DNA of 61,391 nt from Actinocorallia populi (GTDB taxonomy: Bacteria > Actinomycetota > Actinomycetes > Streptosporangiales > Streptosporangiaceae). Position numbers and translations under genes: made by a program. Within the stretch, counting starts at the first letter, position 1; every line of letters starts with the position of its first letter. Of the stretch, positions 41,701 to 49,795 are shown piece after piece. Below the pieces are notes generated by a model. That model saw only the letters and a program-made list of their open reading frames with translations, made no database searches and was not told the origin of the DNA. The DNA is taken from contig NZ_PVZV01000016.1 of assembly GCF_002995495.1 (NCBI RefSeq), positions 1-61,391 on the forward strand, read 5' to 3'.

Positions 41701-42081
41701 TCAGTCCGTCTCGCCTCGCATCACCGCCTCAGCGGTGGAGGTCAGGAACCAGAAGAGGACCGTCATCACCACGCTCAGGACGGTCAGGCCGAAGGCGACC
41801 TTCCAAGGCCAGGACGTCGCCAGGAACAGCACGACGGCCGGTGCCAGCAGCACCACGCGCAAGCGGCCCGGCATCTCCCGCCACAGCGGAGCGACGCGCA
41901 CCGCCACGTCGCGGCGGACCAGGACGGCGGCGGCGATGCCGACGATCAGGACGTTGGCCAGCATCCGGCCGTTACCGGCGACCAGCTGAACGGCCAGGCC
42001 GACCAAGGCGGTGGCCAGCAGGACGCGCTCGGCGCGGGACGCGGCCGCCAGGGAGCGGATCTTCGTCTTCATGGCGGTCAC
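41701..42081 (-). CDS. Transfer-operon membrane protein (126 aa)
   Basis: Three to four hydrophobic segments (about 20-34, 40-54, 74-88, 92-113). The GTG start at 42081 overlaps the previous gene's TGA by 4 nt; an in-frame ATG three codons later is the alternative. Probably an inner-membrane component of the transfer apparatus. Family unknown. Confidence 0.65.
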   Translation of the reverse strand: MTAMKTKIRSLAAASRAERVLLATALVGLAVQLVAGNGRMLANVLIVGIAAAVLVRRDVAVRVAPLWREMPGRLRVVLLAPAVVLFLATSWPWKVAFGLTVLSVVMTVLFWFLTSTAEAVMRGETD

Positions 42082-42944
42082 CGGCCCAGCCGCTCGTGGG
42101 CGCCGAACCGCAGAGCGGCCGCCAGCGCCATCCCGACCAAGGCCACCAGCCACCACCGCGGCCCGTCGCCGTGGAAGGCGTAGACGGCCACCGTGGCGAT
42201 GACCGTGGCCAGCACCGCGCGCTCGCTCAGCCGCACCCGCCGGTCCTCGATCTCGGCGGCCACCAGGTCCGGGTGGCGCGGTGTGTCCGGGGACAGGTGG
42301 TGCTCCTGCAGGGCCAGGGCCTCCAGCAGGTGCCGGGTCTCGTCCCGCTGGGCGTAGCGGGGCAGGGCGGCCAGCTCCCGGTAGAGGACCGCGCGGCCGG
42401 TGCGGTTGGGCAGGCAGGTCAGCGCCTCCCACAGCACCACCTCGGCCGGGCCGGCGCCCTCGCGCTCGGCCAGGATCGCCGGGTCGCTGCCCATCTGGCC
42501 GGTGGGCACGAGTTCGTCGATCTCGAACGCCTCGCCTTCGACGCCCAGGGGGCCGTCCCACTTGATGCACACCGCCAGCGGGTCGCCCTGGGGGCGCTCC
42601 ATGGCGGTGATGACGCGCTGGTCGCCCAGCCGCCAGATCAGGTCGCCTTCGGACAGGTCGCCGGCCCGCGTCCACTCCGCCTTGCCCAGCGCCCGCTCGG
42701 CCAGCGCGGCGTAGCGCAGCAGCCGGGACGTGCTCGCGAAGTCCGGGGCGGGCTGCGGCGCGTACATCTGCACCGCGAGGGTGTGCAGCTCGCCCTCGGC
42801 GACGGCGGCCAGGTCCAGCAGCTCGGCGCGGGAGGCGGGGTCGGTGGCCTCGGCCGCCATCGTGAGGAGGTCGATGACCTCGGTGGCGGTCTTCTTGATG
42901 CGCCGGTAGCGCTGGTAGCTGGTGATCAGGGTCTTGGCGTTCAT
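42078..42944 (-). CDS. Transfer-operon protein with C-terminal membrane hairpin
   Basis: 288 residues. A soluble N-terminal region (helices to about 90, then a beta-rich core WTRAGDLSEGDLIWRLGDQRVITAMERPQGD and acidic FEIDELVPTG), a helical middle and two hydrophobic stretches at about 240-275 ending in RFGAHERLGR. Start coupled to the upstream gene by ATGA. Probably membrane-associated with a large cytoplasmic part. Family not recognised. Confidence 0.65.
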   Translation of the reverse strand: MNAKTLITSYQRYRRIKKTATEVIDLLTMAAEATDPASRAELLDLAAVAEGELHTLAVQMYAPQPAPDFASTSRLLRYAALAERALGKAEWTRAGDLSEGDLIWRLGDQRVITAMERPQGDPLAVCIKWDGPLGVEGEAFEIDELVPTGQMGSDPAILAEREGAGPAEVVLWEALTCLPNRTGRAVLYRELAALPRYAQRDETRHLLEALALQEHHLSPDTPRHPDLVAAEIEDRRVRLSERAVLATVIATVAVYAFHGDGPRWWLVALVGMALAAALRFGAHERLGR

Positions 42945-43240
42945 CGCGTGCCCTCCCGGTGGGCCTCGAACAGGTCGATCTGGTCGTCGGGCCCCGCGGT
43001 GGGGCGGTGGGTGGTCTCGGTGATGGCGGGCTGGGCGCCCAGGGAGAGCGCTGCGGTCCGCTGGGCGGGGCTGAGGAGGAAGTAGGCGGGCTGGGTGGCG
43101 GTGGCGTAGAACCGGAAGCCGGGCTGCAGCTCCAGTCGGGCGGCCATCACGTCCAGCTCGGCCTCGGTGTCAGCGGTCAGGCGCGCCCACTTCAAGGCGC
43201 CCTTGCCGGAGCGGCGAGCGGGGGTGACGTAGGCGGTCAT
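42941..43240 (-). CDS. DUF4031-like small protein
   Basis: 99 residues. MTAYVTPARR ... WARLTADTEAELDVMAARLELQPGFRFYATA resembles the DUF4031 pattern (short beta strand, then D-T-x-x-E-L helix). Coupled to both neighbours by ATGA (43240/43237, 42944/42941). Function in transfer unknown. Confidence 0.6.
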   Translation of the reverse strand: MTAYVTPARRSGKGALKWARLTADTEAELDVMAARLELQPGFRFYATATQPAYFLLSPAQRTAALSLGAQPAITETTHRPTAGPDDQIDLFEAHREGTR

Positions 43241-43695
43241 CGGCCTGCCTCCTTGCTGGTCAGGGGGAAGTGGACGGCGATCTGCCAGCCGGTGGACGGC
43301 GCGCCGGTGATGCGCAGCTCGCCCAGCCGTGCGCAGATCCCCAGGCCGCGGCCGCCCTCGTCCCGCTTGCCCGGGTTGATCCGGGGAGCGCGGCCGGTCT
43401 CGTTGCCCTGGTCGGCGACGGTCACGACCACCTCGGTGGAGGTGACCTCGACAGCCAGGATCGGCTTGCCGCGGCTGTAGCGGACGGCGTTGGTGGCCAA
43501 CTCCGAGGCCACCACCCGCACGTCCTCCACCAGCAGCGCGTCCAGGTTCGCCACCGTCCGCGCGGCCAGGGTGCGCGCCACTCGGGGCGCGTCCAGGTCC
43601 GCAGGCAGCCTCCAGGAGGCCACCCCGGTGCCGGCCGCGGCCGTCAGCAGCGCCGCCATCGTCGGCGTGCCCGTCTGCGTGATCGCGGTGGTCAT
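43237..43695 (-). CDS. RsbW-type ATP-binding (GHKL) anti-sigma-like protein
   Basis: 152 residues. GHKL motifs: the N-box VASELATNAVRYS (about 65-77), the G1 box VVTVADQGNE (about 92-101) and GRGLGICARL (about 118-127). This is the serine-kinase anti-sigma family found widely in actinobacteria. Within a transfer operon it may regulate a sigma factor, possibly the one at 28220; that link is inference. Coupled by ATGA to both neighbours. Confidence 0.88.
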   Translation of the reverse strand: MTTAITQTGTPTMAALLTAAAGTGVASWRLPADLDAPRVARTLAARTVANLDALLVEDVRVVASELATNAVRYSRGKPILAVEVTSTEVVVTVADQGNETGRAPRINPGKRDEGGRGLGICARLGELRITGAPSTGWQIAVHFPLTSKEAGR

Positions 43696-44282
43696 GCGAT
43701 CACCCCCGCAAGCGTCGCGGCGGCCAGCACGACCACCCCAGCGGCCAGCAGCACGACGGCCTGGCGCAGCGCGGTGTACTTGCGGACCGCGATCCGCGAC
43801 AGCACCGCCAACTCCTCGGCGGCGTAGAGGTCCTCGGTGAGCTGCTGGTCGACCTCGGCGAGGATCCGGTGGTGCGTCATGCCGGACCAGCGGCAAAAAC
43901 CGCTGCTGCCCAGCGCCGGGCGCAGCACGCCGACCAGAAGCAGCAGCGCCGCTGCGGTCCAGCACAGCGCGGCGGCCGCCAGCAGCACCCGCACCACCAG
44001 GTCCGCGCGCTGGGCGCTGGCCTGCAGGAGGAACGCCAGCCCGGCACCGGCCAGGGCCGTGAGCGTCGCGCACTTGGCGTCGACGCGCACCAGCTCGCCG
44101 CGCACGGCGGCCAGCTCGGCCAGCAGGATCCGGCCGTTCTCGCTGGTCACCCTCGCCTGGGGCTGGGCGGCAGCGGTCCGAACGGCCTCGGTCAGGCTCT
44201 CCAGCCGCTCGCCGATCGCCCTGGTCGCACGGATGCTGTTCTCGGCGTGGAGGTTGGAGCCCATCCCCGTCGGCGACGTCAT
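43692..44282 (-). CDS. PycTM (Pycsar effector)-like membrane protein
   Basis: 196 residues. A soluble helical N-terminus (about 1-65) leads to GELVRVDAKCATLTALAGAGLAFLL (about 63-86), the characteristic D-x-K motif entering the first membrane helix. A second helix (97-120) ends in RPAL. A connecting loop and AVLSRIAVRKYTALRQAVVLLAAGVVV (about 159-186) hold the third membrane helix. This layout matches the PycTM/DUF5706 domain of cyclic-nucleotide-activated Pycsar effectors. No nucleotide cyclase is found nearby, so a role in entry exclusion or pore formation during transfer is a possible alternative. Confidence 0.65.
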   Translation of the reverse strand: MTSPTGMGSNLHAENSIRATRAIGERLESLTEAVRTAAAQPQARVTSENGRILLAELAAVRGELVRVDAKCATLTALAGAGLAFLLQASAQRADLVVRVLLAAAALCWTAAALLLLVGVLRPALGSSGFCRWSGMTHHRILAEVDQQLTEDLYAAEELAVLSRIAVRKYTALRQAVVLLAAGVVVLAAATLAGVIA

Positions 44283-44707
44283 CGCGCACCTCCCGCGAAC
44301 GGGAAGGTGATGACGTCGGCCAGGTCCGCGCCCTCGGGGGCGGACTCGACTTCGACCGGCGCGTCCTGCGCGTCGGCGGTCAGGGACAGGGCCTGGGAGG
44401 CGGCGTCGTCGAACGAGGAGGTGGCAGCCTTGCGGCGGCCGGGCCGCCACGACAGCAGGGCCTTCCACCACGGCGTGCGCCGGGTGGCGGTGACCGCGTC
44501 GGCCAGGTCCTCCACGAGCTCGGCCAGCGCGTCGACGGTCTCGGTCAGGCTGGCCAGCTGGTGGGCGACCGCCAGAGTGGCGTAGCCGCCGGCGATGGCC
44601 GTCAGGTCCTGGACGCTGTCCTTGGCCCTGATCAGCTGGGCCTCGGCCAGCAGCAGGTCGGCGGTGTCCGCGGCGACCTCGTTCTGAGGAGCGTAGAAGT
44701 GGGTCAT
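44279..44707 (-). CDS. Transfer-operon hypothetical protein (142 aa)
   Basis: A helical N-terminal half (DLLLAEAQLIRAKDSVQDLTAIAGGYATLAVAHQLASLTETVDALAEL) with heptad-like spacing; the basic centre (WWKALLSWRPGRRKAA) could meet membrane or DNA; the C-terminus is acidic. Coupled by ATGA to both neighbours. Not recognised. Confidence 0.65.
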   Translation of the reverse strand: MTHFYAPQNEVAADTADLLLAEAQLIRAKDSVQDLTAIAGGYATLAVAHQLASLTETVDALAELVEDLADAVTATRRTPWWKALLSWRPGRRKAATSSFDDAASQALSLTADAQDAPVEVESAPEGADLADVITFPFAGGAR

Positions 44708-45570
44708 GACTCGACCTCCATGTCCGCGTCGCGGTCCTGCACGGGGCGGGCCTTGATGCGGTCCCGCAGGGCGCGGGCCTTGCGCAGACCGATCTGCATC
44801 TCCTTCGCCAGCAGGTCAGCGGAGGCGCGGCGGCCGGTCTTGTCGTAGTGATCGGCGTCGATCAGCAGTGCCTGGTCCAGTTCCTCCGCCGAGTAGTTCG
44901 CCTCGGCGACCGGCTTGACCGGCTCGACAGCAGCGGGGGCGGGGGTGGGCTCGGCGGCCGGCTCAGCGACGACGGGGACGGTGGAGATGGCGGGGGCGGC
45001 CTCGATGACCGGCTCGGGCTCCCCGGCGGTCACCGGAGCGGCCTCGACGAAGGTGTCCTCGGCACGCGGGGCCGGGAAGACGAACGCCGCGGGGGCGGGC
45101 TCGGCCGGGGCCTCGACGGCCGGCTCGGTCTCGGTGCTGCTCTGGAGCTTGTCGAGCACCTTGGCGGCCTTGTCCGGGTGGATGACGACCTCCAGCGCCA
45201 CGATCGTGGCGACGTCGCCGACGATCGGGTAGATCAGCGCGATCGCCTGGTTGCCCAGGTAGTCGATGAGGACGTCGTACTGCGCGACCACCGACAGGCT
45301 GATCGTGCCGAGCACCACCGCCCAGATCAGCGACTTGAGGAACTTGCCGAACTGCGTCTGGACCGCGAGCACGGACATGCCACCCGCCAGCACCACCGGA
45401 ATGGTGCCGAACGCGACCGCCAACTCGGTCGGCAGCGGCTCACCGTTGGCGGTCTCCAGGTGCAGGGCGTGGTGCAGGTTGAACAGCAGACCGTTCGCAC
45501 CCGCGATGAGCAGGACAGAGACACCGATGCTGCGGGTACGGCGGATGCTCTCCTGGCTCGGGGCACTCAT
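44704..45570 (-). CDS. spdB: DUF2637 / SpdB-like spread protein
   Basis: 288 residues. Four hydrophobic helices in the N-terminal half (about 14-35, 48-66, 80-100, 108-125), as in DUF2637 proteins and SpdB plasmid spread proteins. An Ala/Pro/Glu-rich hinge (about 140-220) and a C-terminal HTH-like helix set (ELDQALLIDADHYDKTGRRASADLLAKEMQIG) follow. Spd proteins help plasmid spread within the recipient mycelium and give larger pocks. Coupled by ATGA to the bldC-like gene upstream. Confidence 0.75.
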   Translation of the reverse strand: MSAPSQESIRRTRSIGVSVLLIAGANGLLFNLHHALHLETANGEPLPTELAVAFGTIPVVLAGGMSVLAVQTQFGKFLKSLIWAVVLGTISLSVVAQYDVLIDYLGNQAIALIYPIVGDVATIVALEVVIHPDKAAKVLDKLQSSTETEPAVEAPAEPAPAAFVFPAPRAEDTFVEAAPVTAGEPEPVIEAAPAISTVPVVAEPAAEPTPAPAAVEPVKPVAEANYSAEELDQALLIDADHYDKTGRRASADLLAKEMQIGLRKARALRDRIKARPVQDRDADMEVES

Positions 45571-45788
45571 GCGGCCGCCCCAACCACCAGGGCACGGACC
45601 TCGGACTCGCGGTAGCGGCGCTGCCCGCCGGGGGTGCGCAGCGAGGACAGGCGGCCCGACCGCGCCCAGCGGCCGACCGTCTGGGCGTCCACGCGGAACA
45701 GAGCGGCGACCTCACGGCCGGTCAAGAGCCGGTCGTCGAGGTCGTCGTCCTTCCGGGCGGCGCCGTTGTGGGGGATGATGTCGATCAC
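45567..45788 (-). CDS. BldC/MerR-like HTH regulator, first gene of the transfer operon
   Basis: 73 residues: LLTGREVAALFRVDAQTVGRWARSGRLSSLRTPGGQRRYRESEVRAL (cited in parts) is a complete MerR-type winged HTH, the BldC-like form without effector domain. AGCC/GGAGC precedes the ATG. It leads a chain of ATGA-coupled genes reaching 41701. Probably the local regulator of transfer, working together with the divergent GntR gene. Confidence 0.85.
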   Translation of the reverse strand: MIDIIPHNGAARKDDDLDDRLLTGREVAALFRVDAQTVGRWARSGRLSSLRTPGGQRRYRESEVRALVVGAAA

Positions 45789-46101
45789 GGGCTGTGCTCC
45801 TTGGCTAGAGGGGACAGACGGCTCGTGCTAGGCCCCGGTGTTTGCCCACCGGGGCCGTCTTGCTTTTGGAGTGGATCTCCGAATCGGACATCCAGATCCT
45901 TCAGGTTGTAGCTACTGTCATCTCTGTAGGTACAAAGCCAACTTTGACAAGCACACATGCTTACGTCAAGGGGCTTCTGTAACTTCTGTAGGTACAAAGC
46001 TCGAGCTACATGGGCCTTGCCGAAGAAAACCCAAGGTCAGAGAGTGAACTTCGTCGGTACAGATAGATTTGTTGGTACAGAAGACCGGCAGGGGAGCAGT
46101 G
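45789..46101. promoter_or_regulatory. Divergent regulatory region between transfer operon and GntR gene
   Basis: It contains a hairpin at 45831-45856 (GGCCCCGGTG/CACCGGGGCC, followed by GTCTTGCTTTT on the plus strand) and four copies of a GTNGGTACAGA/AAGT-like motif. The base composition drops compared with surrounding genes, as in promoter regions. Confidence 0.7.
45923..46083. promoter_or_regulatory. Four GntR operator-like repeats
   Basis: Copies: 45923-45938 TCTGTAGGTACAAAGC, 45985-46000 TCTGTAGGTACAAAGC (identical), 46050-46064 TTCGTCGGTACAGAT, 46067-46083 ATTTGTTGGTACAGAAG. The shared core is GTNGGTACA, partly palindromic (TGTAGGTACA). They would let the adjacent GntR protein repress both itself and the transfer operon. 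Confidence 0.7.
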
Positions 46102-46866
46102 ATGGCGGAAGCTGGCCAGCGGACCAAGTGGAGGGGCGTCTACAACGACCTGCACAGGCAGATCGAGCGGGGAGAGCTCAGCCCTGGCGATCAGATCCCC
46201 GGAGAGTTCGAACTGGCTGACACGCACAAGGTCAGCCGCAGCACAGTACGAACCGCATTGATCCACCTTCAGCAAGAGGGTTTGATCACCAGCGGACGCG
46301 GAAGCCTGGGACGTCAGGTGCGCGAACGGCGCCCCATGTGGTGGAACCTGGCATCGTTTGAAAACGGCGACCGTCGGGACGACCCGCAGACCGGGATGGA
46401 CGAGTGGGCCGCCGGCGTCCTTGAGCAAGGGCGCGTCCCCAAGCAAGAGGTGGCAGTCAGCATCCAAGCCGCCCCGCCCGAGATCGCCAGCCGATTGGAC
46501 ATAGAACCTGAAGGCCTGGCGGTGAGGCGGCAACGCGTCCGCTTCGTCGACGATGTTCCCTATCAACTGTCGACATCGTGGTTTCCCGAGCACATTGCCC
46601 GAGGCACCGCATTGATGGAGCAACGTGACCTGGCCATGCCCGGCGGGGTTCTGCGCAGCATCGGCCACCCGCAGGTCAGGGTGCGAGACGAGATCTCGGT
46701 GAGGATGCCGACCCCTGCAGAAGTCGACCAGCTGGACTTGGGGATGGGCATGCCTGTCGGGCAGCACATCCGAACCGGATACGACGCCAAAGGTCACGCC
46801 CTGCGCGTGATGGTCACCGTCTTTCCCGGAGATCGACAGTTCCTCGTCTACGACCTGGAGGTCTGA
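46102..46866 (+). CDS. GntR-family (KorSA-like) transcriptional regulator
   Basis: 254 residues. The winged HTH is residues 10-75 (VYNDLHRQIERGELSPGDQIPGEFELADTHKVSRSTVRTAL..., cited in parts; ends GSLGRQV). The UTRA effector domain follows (about 95-250), with RLDIEPEGLAVRRQRVRFVDDVPYQLSTSWFP and AEVDQLDLGMGMPVGQHIRTGYD. GntR proteins of this type (KorSA, TraR) hold down transfer genes of actinobacterial plasmids until a signal arrives. GGGGAGCA precedes ATG 46102. Operator-like repeats lie just upstream. Followed by a gene 3 nt after the stop. Confidence 0.9.
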   Translation: MAEAGQRTKWRGVYNDLHRQIERGELSPGDQIPGEFELADTHKVSRSTVRTALIHLQQEGLITSGRGSLGRQVRERRPMWWNLASFENGDRRDDPQTGMDEWAAGVLEQGRVPKQEVAVSIQAAPPEIASRLDIEPEGLAVRRQRVRFVDDVPYQLSTSWFPEHIARGTALMEQRDLAMPGGVLRSIGHPQVRVRDEISVRMPTPAEVDQLDLGMGMPVGQHIRTGYDAKGHALRVMVTVFPGDRQFLVYDLEV

Positions 46867-46869
46867 GCG

Positions 46870-47658
46870 TTGTTGCGCCACCTGGGCTACGGGCTGGACC
46901 CGCTCAGCTCTCCCCTCGATTACCCCGGTCGCATCCCCGCCGAGCCAGCGGTCCTGCTGCTGGAGACAGCCGTGCTTCCCATCATCCCCGCCGCCCAGGA
47001 CATCGAGCACTGGCCGACCACCGACATCCACGGCGAACACCAGCCGCTCGGCAAAGTCCTGCAGAACGTCGAAGCTGCGCCGATCGAAAGCCGTGTTCCC
47101 GTCGCGGCCGTCGGCTCCAACGCTTCGCCCTCGCAGGTAGCTCGCAAGTTCGCCAGCGCGGGCCTGACTCCCGTCGTCCCCATCACCGCGGTGACGATCA
47201 AAGGCATTGCCGCTGGTCTGTCCGCCCACATCAGCAAACCGGGCTACGTCCCCGCCGCCCCCGTCTCGGCGCCTGGAATCGACTCGGCAATGCATCTGAC
47301 CTGGTTGGATGACGCCGAGGTGGCCGTAATGGACGCCACCGAACCCAACTACCGACGCACCCGGCTCCCCGCAGAGCACTGCGTAACCTTGCCGAACGGC
47401 CAGACCGTCAATGACGTCTGGATCTACGTCTCCCGTCACGGGTACATCGCGGACCCGGACGGCACTCCCCGCAAGCTCACTAACCAACGTGCAGTGCTGA
47501 CTTACATGATCTCCCGACTTCCGAACGTCGGCGTCTCTACTCCCGAGGAGTGGATCAACGCAGCTAAGGATCCGGCGTGGCGTGATGACATCCGTGAGCG
47601 CTTCTTCGCTTCCGGCCTTGGGCATCACCAGCCAGACCTTGCGCTCTGGGGCACATGA
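46870..47658 (+). CDS. Gamma-glutamylcyclotransferase-like (AIG2-fold) hypothetical protein
   Basis: 262 residues; TTG start with GGAGG upstream. AAVGSNASPSQVARKFASAG (about 78-97) resembles the YGSN loop of the AIG2/GGCT fold. SAHISKPGYVPAAPV and LTWLDDAEVAVMDATEPNYRR (about 140-165) resemble the downstream parts, with a Glu in TEPNY as a possible catalytic acid. The first residue of the loop is V, not Y, so activity is uncertain. Lies 3 nt after the GntR gene: cotranscribed. Confidence 0.55.
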   Translation: MLRHLGYGLDPLSSPLDYPGRIPAEPAVLLLETAVLPIIPAAQDIEHWPTTDIHGEHQPLGKVLQNVEAAPIESRVPVAAVGSNASPSQVARKFASAGLTPVVPITAVTIKGIAAGLSAHISKPGYVPAAPVSAPGIDSAMHLTWLDDAEVAVMDATEPNYRRTRLPAEHCVTLPNGQTVNDVWIYVSRHGYIADPDGTPRKLTNQRAVLTYMISRLPNVGVSTPEEWINAAKDPAWRDDIRERFFASGLGHHQPDLALWGT

Positions 47659-47798
47659 GAGAGAACCACTTTGCTGACCGCAATGCTCTAGCTGATGCGC
47701 ACCAACTACTGAACGCCGTCTCTTAGCAGGGGCCATCAAGAGAACATCCTTAGTCTCGGACTGTGTATGAAGTAGCGACTAGCCTTGGCCATGGCTTT

Positions 47799-48647
47799 TC
47801 AGCTGGTGGTGTTCGCGATGATCTCCAAGAGCCACGAGATCAGGGCATCGCCTTCGATGGCGCCCTGGCGCAGCTCGTTGAAGTGGGTGACGTAGTCGGC
47901 GACCTCTTCGGGATCGCGTAGGCGCAGACCGCGGGTGACGGTCTGGGCGAGGACCAGGGACTCGGCATCGACTTGGGGGTCGCCGATGATGGCGAAGGCG
48001 TGCTGGGTGTGGACGGCCTCGGGGCCGGCGAACGGGATGACGCCCATGGTGATGTTCGGTCGCCGAGCAAGGTCGATCAGGTGGCGGATCTGCTCGGTCA
48101 TCTGCTCGGGGGTGACGAGTCGGCGGCGTAGCGCGGTCTCAGTCGTCAGCAGGTAGAACGTCTTGGCCTCATCGTCCAGGACGACGGCGCGAGCGGTGCG
48201 GGCCTGCACGAGCTCGGCGAGGTCTGTGCCGTCGTCGCGGACGATGTGCATCCCGAGGCGGAACATGGCCTCGGCGTAGGCGGGGGTCTGGGCCAGGCCG
48301 TTGATGACGTCGTGGCTGAACTCGCGGTTGATGGTGGCGGCGGCTTCCAGCCGTTGGATGTCGTGTTGGAGGCGGATGCGGCCGGGCGCCATCTCGCGCC
48401 GCCACTCGGTGGTCTGCCCGGCGATGCGCTCTGCGATGGTGACCAGCTCCCTCGTCTCATCGATGGTGGCTCCGCAGGTCTGGCACCACTGCTCCACGAC
48501 CTGAGGGGACGGCGCGGTGGCACCGCGCTCGGACTTGGAGACCAGGGACTGGGACTTGCCCAGCATCCGGCCGAGTTCGGTCGTGGACACGCCGCGGCGG
48601 GCCCGCAGATCGCGCAGGCCCGCAGCGAGGTCGTCCCGATCACTCAT
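47799..48647 (-). CDS. Scr1-family XRE regulator (DUF5753)
   Basis: 282 residues from ATG 48647. N-terminal HTH_XRE (about 8-65: LRARRGVSTTELGRMLGKSQSLVSKSERG) and the DUF5753 domain (about 90-280) with INREFSHDVINGLAQTPAYAEAMF and the common motif RRPNITMGVIPF. Proteins of this kind act with a small partner as regulators or antitoxin-like modules in Streptomyces and relatives. It overlaps the DUF6879 gene by 4 nt and is last in a three-gene minus-strand operon. Confidence 0.9.
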   Translation of the reverse strand: MSDRDDLAAGLRDLRARRGVSTTELGRMLGKSQSLVSKSERGATAPSPQVVEQWCQTCGATIDETRELVTIAERIAGQTTEWRREMAPGRIRLQHDIQRLEAAATINREFSHDVINGLAQTPAYAEAMFRLGMHIVRDDGTDLAELVQARTARAVVLDDEAKTFYLLTTETALRRRLVTPEQMTEQIRHLIDLARRPNITMGVIPFAGPEAVHTQHAFAIIGDPQVDAESLVLAQTVTRGLRLRDPEEVADYVTHFNELRQGAIEGDALISWLLEIIANTTS

Positions 48648-49180
48648 GCGGCGTTGATCCTCGGCCGCTTCCGGGTCAGGTAGGCCTCCAGCGGCTCGGC
48701 GTGGGCCAGGGCGATGTCGCGCATCCGGCGGCAGACCTCCACCTCGCCGCCGGTGGCGAGGACGGGCTGAAGGAAGCGGCCGTCGGCGTCGTAGTCCATC
48801 CACACGGCGGTGGCGTCGTCGACCAGCCAAAAGTCGCGGCGCAGCAGCTCCAGGTCGGGGTGGGCATCGCGTTCGGCGATACCGATGTCTTCGCCGGCGG
48901 CCGCGTTGGCCTGGTAGCCCCACAGCTCGTAGCGGGTGTAGGGGGTCAGCGGCAGGTCCACGACGTGGACGCGGCCCCAGGAGAAGCCGCGGGCTGTGGT
49001 GTCGCGCAGTTCGGCCAGCCACGCGGACGTCTCGGGCGTCTGCAGCTTGGGCGCGCGCCCGGCCCGCCAGGCGGCGAACTCCTCTTCCTCCTGGGGGACG
49101 GTGTAGACCGGCAGCGTCTCCAGCCGCCAGGCCGACCGCTTGGCGCCCTGGATGAGTGCGGCGAGGTCCTGCAGCTCCAT
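48644..49180 (-). CDS. DUF6879-family protein
   Basis: 178 residues. The pattern is LIQGAKRSAWRLETLPVYTVPQEEEEFAAWRAG ... RYELWGYQANAAAGEDIGIAERD ... FWLVDDATAVWMDYDADG (cited in parts), typical of the partner gene next to Scr1-type XRE regulators. ATGA overlap with the Scr1 gene and TGATG with the gene upstream. It may be the toxin-like or effector partner of the pair; the mechanism is unknown. Confidence 0.85.
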   Translation of the reverse strand: MELQDLAALIQGAKRSAWRLETLPVYTVPQEEEEFAAWRAGRAPKLQTPETSAWLAELRDTTARGFSWGRVHVVDLPLTPYTRYELWGYQANAAAGEDIGIAERDAHPDLELLRRDFWLVDDATAVWMDYDADGRFLQPVLATGGEVEVCRRMRDIALAHAEPLEAYLTRKRPRINAA

Positions 49181-49395
49181 CAGACCTCCGCGTCCCTGAG
49201 CACCTGGCGGCGCACCTTCAGCACGATCTCGCCCTCGCCCACCAGGACGCCGGGGATCGCCGCCGGGTCGACGGGCTCACCCACGACCACCGCGTAGTCA
49301 ACCATCTCGGGGTCATCGTCGTCGGTCCACACGCTCGGACACGTGTAGAGCTCCTTGCACTTCTGGTCATCGACCGACTGCCGTTCCCACGCCAT
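49180..49395 (-). CDS. Small hypothetical protein (71 aa), first gene of the DUF6879/Scr1 operon
   Basis: An acidic protein (MAWERQSVDDQKCKELYTCPSVWTDDDDPEMVDYAVVVGEPVDPAAIPG ...; cited in parts) ending in EIVLKVRRQVLRDAEV. GAGG precedes the ATG. Its stop overlaps the DUF6879 start (TGATG). A small protein of this type commonly precedes DUF6879 genes. Confidence 0.7.
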   Translation of the reverse strand: MAWERQSVDDQKCKELYTCPSVWTDDDDPEMVDYAVVVGEPVDPAAIPGVLVGEGEIVLKVRRQVLRDAEV

Positions 49396-49533
49396 ACGGG
49401 CCTCCAGATGGGGCGTGCTAGTCCAGACCTCAGTATGTGGACAGGACTAGGGATCGGGCAAGCTCCACTCCGATCAGACCCGTTCAGCGGTCGATCGAAC
49501 CAGCCCACTGGTTACTCTCCGTGGCTTCCAGTC

Positions 49534-49795
49534 GAATCGGGTCAGGTGCCGGACGGGTGGGCGGGATCGGATCCGGTCGCCTTACCGGACCCGATCGGAT
49601 CTTGGAAATCCGATCCGATCCGGCTGGATCGGATCGGGTCGGTCGGGTCGGATCGGGTATCCGATCGGATCGGGTCGGGTCGGCTGGATTGGATCGGGGC
49701 CGATCGGGTCGGCTGGATCCGATCGGGTCGGGTCGGGAGATCCGATCGGGTCGGGTCAGGTGCGGTTGTGGTCGGGTGGGATCGGGTCGGGTGGC
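49534..49795. repeat. Cluster 1 of ATCGGGTC repeats
   Basis: About seven copies of the 8-mer ATCGGGTC (reverse complement GACCCGAT), plus many GGATCGG, CCGATC and GTCGG units. The reverse complement differs by two bases from the GACCCGGA repeat recognised by TraB of pSVH1. Confidence 0.75.

Noticed and set aside
45831-45856. Attenuator for the transfer operon
   Set aside because: The T-rich tail follows the hairpin on the plus strand, not in the direction of the minus-strand operon, so it cannot be an intrinsic attenuator of that operon.
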